Assembly: GCA_021767625.1 (NCBI GenBank)
Contig: JAASTB010000129.1
Span: 1-6,551 of the forward strand
DNA from: Wenzhouxiangella sp.
Lineage (GTDB): Bacteria > Pseudomonadota > Gammaproteobacteria > Xanthomonadales > Wenzhouxiangellaceae
Length of the DNA: 6,551 nt
Reading direction: 5' to 3'
How positions within the stretch are numbered: position 1 is the first letter of the stretch; the number at the start of each line of letters is the position of its first letter. This document shows, piece by piece, positions 6,292-6,551 of the stretch. Under the pieces are notes generated by a model that did no database searches, was not told the origin of the DNA, and saw nothing but the letters and a program-made list of their open reading frames with translations. A program made the position numbers and the translations under genes.

Positions 6292-6551
6292 TTGACTATC
6301 CGAATCGGGAGCGCCCTTTTTTGCGCAGCGACAGTCGCCCTGCTTGTGGCCGCCTGCCAGCCCGCCGCAGAGCCGGATCCCGCGCACGTGCGCGCCCAGG
6401 CCCGCTGGGAAAGCCTGATCGCCGGCGAATATGCCAGGGCCTGGGAATATTTCACCCCGGGCTACCGTGAAACAGCCCCCGTGGAACAATACGTGGCCAG
6501 CATCCAGCGCCGTCCCGTCCAGTGGGAGGCCGCGGAAGTGTTATCCTCCGA
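6292..6551 (+). CDS. Putative lipoprotein with NTF2-like domain (3' partial)
   Basis: The reading frame stays open to the window end and encodes 86 residues plus two bases of the next codon. With the TTG start it has a signal peptide with Arg4, a hydrophobic core (about 8-21) and a lipobox V19-A20-A21-C22, so it is predicted to be a lipoprotein. Gln at +2 fits outer-membrane sorting. After a short Pro/Ala linker comes WESLIAGEYARAWEYFTPGYR (in part), then a Tyr-containing helix and a Val-Gln-Trp strand. This pattern is usual in small NTF2-like (SnoaL/DUF4440-type) proteins that begin with a helix and a Tyr-rich turn. The fold call is by pattern only, and I do not know a function. An in-frame ATG at 6286 would add two residues (Met-Ile) before a Leu. 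It lies 43 bases after gspD on the same strand and could be co-transcribed or start a separate unit. Confidence 0.7.
   Translation, partial: MTIRIGSALFCAATVALLVAACQPAAEPDPAHVRAQARWESLIAGEYARAWEYFTPGYRETAPVEQYVASIQRRPVQWEAAEVLSS

Noticed and set aside
6292..6297. TTGACT as a possible -35 box
   Set aside because: It is the likely start codon plus the second codon, and no acceptable -10 box lies about 17 bases downstream.
6311..6326. GCGC-CCTTTTTT-GCGC, looking like a small hairpin with a T-run
   Set aside because: The T-run is in the loop rather than after the stem, the stem is only 4 bp, and it lies in the signal-peptide coding region of the lipoprotein gene.

Overview
This window is one strand of a type II secretion system (T2SS, general secretion pathway) operon, followed by the start of a separate lipoprotein gene. 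All genes read left to right. Base composition is GC-rich, with strongly GC-ending codons. The order gspJ-K-L-M-N-D, with a GspC/GspN-like gene directly before a lipoprotein-type secretin, a subtype-b GspM and a PilN-like GspL, matches the Xanthomonas xps arrangement rather than the enterobacterial gspC-to-O order. I infer a GC-rich gammaproteobacterium near the Xanthomonadales (for example a Lysobacter- or Wenzhouxiangella-like lineage). The genus cannot be fixed from this sequence alone.

Layout: 1-648 is the minor pseudopilin gspJ, cut at its 5' end by the window edge just after the prepilin cleavage site. 648-1541 is gspK, the atypical tip pseudopilin. 1538-2701 is gspL and 2673-3278 is gspM, both inner-membrane assembly-platform proteins. 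3281-4039 is a GspC/GspN-like (XpsN-type) inner-membrane protein. 4032-6248 is gspD, the outer-membrane secretin. 6249-6291 is a short AT-rich gap without a convincing promoter or terminator. 6292 to the window end is the first part of a small lipoprotein gene with a likely NTF2-like domain. The T2SS genes overlap or lie 2 bases apart, which points to one translationally coupled transcript.

Together the products cover the pseudopilus tip (J, K), the inner-membrane platform that links the cytoplasmic ATPase to the pseudopilus (L, M), the periplasm-spanning connector (N/C-like) and the outer-membrane channel (D). The remaining parts (GspE, F, G, H, I) are expected upstream of the window. This is mostly an ordinary conserved operon and I found no convincing undescribed system. 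The points worth a second look are the Gln-rich, charged tail of the GspC/N-like protein where GspC usually has a PDZ or coiled-coil domain, the lipidated secretin, the overlapping and non-ATG starts, and the lipoprotein gene after gspD.
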